Notes under the pieces: model-generated | What the model saw: only the letters and a program-made list of their open reading frames with translations | Told to the model about the DNA's origin: nothing | Database searches by the model: none | Assembly: GCA_005223085.1 (NCBI GenBank) | Contig: NJBP01000074.1 | Location: 1 to 8,096 of the forward strand | Direction: 5' to 3' | Source of the DNA: Candidatus Aerophobetes bacterium Ae_b3b | GTDB lineage: Bacteria > Aerophobota > Aerophobia > Aerophobales > AE-B3A | DNA: 8,096 nucleotides | Shown: piece by piece, positions 5,924 through 8,096 of the stretch | How positions within the stretch are numbered: position 1 is the stretch's first letter | Layout: every line of letters starts with the position of its first letter | Position numbers and translations under genes: made by a program

Positions 5924-7252
5924 CTACTTACTATAGTATCCCGCATCATCCAAAATCTTGCGGATTTTAGTGGCTGCTTCATCTAAAGCACTTTTAGCAT
6001 CAGACTGCCCGGTAACCACCTTAGAAACTGCCAGACCCCAGACATCAATGATAGGAGTAATCTCGGGGATACCTGGTCTTTCTTTCGTATGTTCAAAGCT
6101 CTTATTCACAGCATCTTGCCACAGAATCTTATCCTTTAGTTTCTCTGCTGTCAACAGACGGCAAACTGCCACACCAGAAGGTACTAAGATGTTGTCCGTA
6201 TTTTCCTCGCTGTTATAGAAGGCGACCCACAGGTAAGCCCACTCTTTATATCTGGAGAACTTGGAAACAGTACCACCCCAGGACCCCAGTCTAGGAAAAC
6301 GAAGTACTTTCTTGGGTAGAGGAGCATAACCAACTTTGCCTACCACTTTGGATTGAGTGGGATCTTCCATAGCCGCTCCTAGGTAAGGCCACATTTGAAG
6401 CATCGCCAATCTACCCTGCTGGAAAGCAGCACCGGCTTCCTCATTCGCCCAGTTAGGGGCATCCGGTGGGGCGAACTTATTGACAGCCTCAGCGTAAGCC
6501 TCCAGAGAGGCTACTCCCGTAGCATCATTAAAAATCGGGTTCCAATTTTCATCAAAGTAATCACCACCCCAGGACCAGAGCCAGGTACTCCAAGTGCTAG
6601 AGGCAAATTCACCTTGTTTAGCAGTAGTACCAAATCCGTAAACTCCCGGATATTTGGGATTGTTGGTAAACTTTGCAGCGATTTTAAATAACTCGTCGTA
6701 AGTCTCCGGAGGTCTCAATCCTTCGGCTTGCAACAAATCTTTCCGATAGAAAAGGATCTGAGTTGTGCCGTGATGTGGAATCCAATAAATATTACCATTC
6801 TTAGATAATAGATTAACTACGCTTTGTGGATAAGCCTCAATATCGAATTTCGGCAGATTAGGATTGTTCCAATACTTGTTTAAGGGTTCGATAAAGTCGG
6901 CCTCGATAAATTCCAATGCCCACAATCCAGGTATGAAGATTACATCATACGTCCCAGTACGAGCAGTTAGGTCAGCAATGATTTTCTCGTGCAGGTTAAT
7001 CCAGGGTATGGCGTTGACTTCAACTTTGATGCCAAATTTCTGCTCAAAAAGCTTACTTACTTCGATAGCTGCTTTCTGTTCTACCGGCTCGTAAAGAACA
7101 ACTGTCAACTTTTTGGGCTTAGGACCTTTGGGAACTTTACTGAAGTCCGGTTCCGCCGCGCTGACCACCGCAATACAATTCAGGATGCTCAATGAAAACA
7201 CTATCCCGAGAATTACTAACGGCCTCTGGATCAAATTTTTCCAGTTCCTCAT
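5924..7252 (-). CDS. Extracellular solute-binding protein of a sugar-type ABC importer
   Basis: A 442-residue secreted protein of the SBP_bac_1 (MalE-like) family. The N-terminus RNWKNLIQRP plus a hydrophobic core (LVILGIVFSLSILNCIAVV) is a signal sequence. VSA-AEP near residues 30-34 suits signal peptidase I; the only cysteine there (ILNC) is a poor lipobox, so lipid anchoring is less likely. The mature domain starts KKLTVVLYEPVEQKAAIEV, with YDVIFIPGLWALEFIEADFI and IYWIPHHGTTQILFYRKDLL, the typical first lobe and hinge. Later segments FQQGRLAMLQMWPYLG and GSWGGTVSKFSRYKEWAYLW are also family-like. Tryptophans near 221-228 fit an aromatic sugar-stacking site. AAAGGAGG lies five bases before ATG 7252. 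It is the first gene of the importer locus. Confidence 0.94.
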   Translation of the reverse strand: MRNWKNLIQRPLVILGIVFSLSILNCIAVVSAAEPDFSKVPKGPKPKKLTVVLYEPVEQKAAIEVSKLFEQKFGIKVEVNAIPWINLHEKIIADLTARTGTYDVIFIPGLWALEFIEADFIEPLNKYWNNPNLPKFDIEAYPQSVVNLLSKNGNIYWIPHHGTTQILFYRKDLLQAEGLRPPETYDELFKIAAKFTNNPKYPGVYGFGTTAKQGEFASSTWSTWLWSWGGDYFDENWNPIFNDATGVASLEAYAEAVNKFAPPDAPNWANEEAGAAFQQGRLAMLQMWPYLGAAMEDPTQSKVVGKVGYAPLPKKVLRFPRLGSWGGTVSKFSRYKEWAYLWVAFYNSEENTDNILVPSGVAVCRLLTAEKLKDKILWQDAVNKSFEHTKERPGIPEITPIIDVWGLAVSKVVTGQSDAKSALDEAATKIRKILDDAGYYSK

Positions 7253-7328
7253 CTATGCCTCCTTTTCAACATAATTCATTTTTCCTTCAAAGAAATACCG
7301 CTATCCTGCATTTCTCTTTGGGTAATTT

Positions 7329-7358
7329 TTATTCTAAAGCTGACACCGGCCTACCCAA
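7329..7358 (-). CDS. Possible nine-codon leader peptide
   Basis: AAAGGAGGTGA at 7374-7364 matches the full anti-Shine-Dalgarno complement and is the strongest such site in the window. Eight bases after AGGAGG a TTG at 7358 opens an ORF encoding MGRPVSALE, which stops at TAA 7331-7329, 76 bases before the binding-protein ATG. It may be a regulatory leader peptide, the remnant start of a lost gene, or a chance sequence. No codon run that would suggest amino-acid attenuation is present. Confidence 0.3.
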   Translation of the reverse strand: MGRPVSALE

Positions 7359-7517
7359 TCTTTTCACCTCCTTTCCGACCTTGATTTTTAACTTTTACCC
7401 TCTTATTAAGAAAGATGCTACCAATATGCATTTTTATCATTTTTTTGGTCGTGTCTAGATTAGTGTGCAGGGTTCTCTGCAAAAATGTGACTTGACCAGT
7501 CATCTATTGAAATAGCA

Positions 7518-7570
7518 GGCTCGTCAAACTTGATGGGAAAGAGCCTTTTGCTTTTTCTGACGAAAGGCCC
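7518..7570 (-). promoter_or_regulatory. Mutually exclusive stems in the importer leader
   Basis: In the minus-strand RNA, AAAGGCTC (7548-7541) can pair with the earlier GGGCCTTT (7570-7563; eight pairs including one G-U). Its GGCTC part can instead pair with the later GAGCC (7522-7518), enclosing an inner TCAA/TTGA pairing. The two stems share bases and cannot coexist. No T-run follows either one on this strand, so a transcription terminator is not shown. Confidence 0.35.
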
Positions 7571-7593
7571 GAGAACCGGTATCTCTGGATGAG

Positions 7594-7608
7594 ATAGAAT
7601 CATTCTAT
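7594..7608. promoter_or_regulatory. Perfect 15-bp palindrome, candidate operator
   Basis: ATAGAAT-C-ATTCTAT has seven-base arms around one central base. It lies about 20-33 bases downstream of the predicted transcription start of the importer promoter, a common place for a repressor operator. No regulator gene is in the window, and AT-rich palindromes of this length can arise by chance. Confidence 0.4.
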
Positions 7609-7633
7609 GTCAGAGAAGATAGAACCGTGTCTT

Positions 7634-7661
7634 ACTATACCACACTCATTAAAGCTGTCAA
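7634..7661 (-). promoter_or_regulatory. Sigma-A-type promoter for the importer operon
   Basis: On the minus strand TTGACA (7661-7656) matches the -35 consensus fully. TATAGT (7639-7634) matches five of six -10 positions after a 16-base spacer. The bases TGG directly before the -10 also fit the extended -10 (TG-N) pattern. Transcription would begin near 7627 and run into the binding-protein gene. Confidence 0.65.
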
Positions 7662-7861
7662 ATTCCTGTCCTCGCAACAAAAAAACGGCAAATATGCATC
7701 ACGGTAGTTTTTATGGTCCTGCGTCAAATAACCAGCTCAAATAGATTTTGGGGTCTCTTTGTACTATTTAGAGGGGATAATCCTTTAGATCCACCTTCTA
7801 TATCTACTAACAACTTGCTTAAATGGGAAATCTCATGAATGAGCGTTTGTATCTTTGCAGA

Positions 7862-8096
7862 TCAAACCCTCTTCAATTCAGGCACCCCATCGGTAACTAC
7901 AAGATAGGTGCCATCGTCAAGAATTGATCCCCCATTCCAGAGCTGAGGTTTATACTCGGGAACCCAGCTTCCAAAGGCGTGGTCGTGACCGATGGGGTTC
8001 TGGGCTATAACCTCTTCCTTTTCTGCCCAGAGGTCAATTACATCCCCATTACCGATCAGCAAATCGGGTTTTTCTTCAGTAGCCACATCAATCAGA
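7862..8096 (-). CDS. Hypothetical protein, C-terminal part; possible metallophosphoesterase remnant (cut by window edge)
   Basis: The frame stays open to the right edge (residues LID precede the GTG at 8086), so the start is outside the window. The visible 78 or so residues include KPDLLIGNGDVIDLW, similar to the D-x-x-x-x-x-GD segment of calcineurin-like metallophosphoesterases. They continue with IGHDHAFGSWVPEY and end WNGGSILDDGTYLVVTDGVP. In a normal enzyme of that fold the GD motif is followed by a GNH(D/E) motif and about 150 more residues. Here only about 60 residues remain and no GNHD is seen, so it is either truncated or a different family. It is on the same strand as the importer genes but 600 bases upstream and separated by a promoter. 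Confidence 0.45.
   Translation of the reverse strand, partial: LIDVATEEKPDLLIGNGDVIDLWAEKEEVIAQNPIGHDHAFGSWVPEYKPQLWNGGSILDDGTYLVVTDGVPELKRV

Larger units (their letters stand above)
7253..7861. other. Long leader and promoter region of the importer operon
   Basis: About 600 bases without a recognisable gene; the plus-strand ORF at 7192-7458 is antisense to the signal-peptide region and has no family features. On the minus strand the region holds a sigma-A-type promoter (7661-7634), a palindrome (7608-7594), alternative stems (7570-7518), a small GCAG/CTGC stem near 7466-7479, and a perfect Shine-Dalgarno with a nine-codon ORF (7374-7329). The transcript would have a leader of about 375 bases. 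Confidence 0.6.

Noticed and set aside
4055-6691. Several plus-strand ORFs of 60-98 codons inside the transporter genes
   Set aside because: They are antisense shadows of clearly conserved minus-strand genes.
7192-7458. Plus-strand ORF of 88 codons
   Set aside because: Antisense to the binding-protein start and leader; no domain features.
1-8096. CRISPR array
   Set aside because: No regularly spaced direct repeats of CRISPR length; the repeats found are irregularly spaced.

Overview
The window reads as AT-rich bacterial chromosome. The best taxonomic hint is the DUF2953 gene followed 12 bases later by a GerW/YtfJ-type spore protein gene, the same pair as ytfI-ytfJ of Bacillus. Together with strong AGGAGG-type ribosome binding sites, this suggests an endospore-forming Bacillota lineage, probably Clostridia-like. 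Relatives of YtfJ also occur outside spore formers, so the assignment is tentative.

Left part (1-1346): the C-terminal half of an IS110-family transposase runs in from the left edge. About 760 bases without a convincing gene follow. This stretch holds the probable right end of the insertion sequence, several copies of a TTGACAAA-N-TGG repeat, and a small GC-rich island with two imperfect copies of a hairpin-forming repeat. Next (1347-2459, plus strand) comes the two-gene DUF2953/YtfJ unit.

Right part (2663-7252, minus strand): a sugar-type ABC importer locus. In transcription order it has a secreted substrate-binding protein, a MalF-like permease, a MalG-like permease and a uroporphyrinogen-decarboxylase-superfamily protein that is not HemE. 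No ATPase gene is present in the window. A good sigma-A-type promoter lies about 375 bases upstream of the binding-protein gene, with a palindrome just downstream of it. The long leader contains mutually exclusive stems and a perfect Shine-Dalgarno sequence in front of a nine-codon ORF. A perfect 13-bp stem separates the binding-protein gene from the permease genes, as expected if the binding protein is made in excess. The UROD-like gene has an ideal ribosome binding site but an ATA codon where the start should be.

Right edge (7862-8096, minus strand): the C-terminal part of an unrecognised protein with a Gly-Asn-Gly-Asp motif, possibly a degraded or divergent metallophosphoesterase.

In function, the importer would bind a carbohydrate or similar solute outside the cell and pass it through the MalF/MalG-like pair, powered by an ATPase encoded elsewhere. 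The UROD-like protein may act on the imported compound, possibly as a methyl-transfer enzyme, but that is inference. No entirely new system is evident. The most unusual signals are the start-codon anomaly, the leader architecture and the dispersed repeats.
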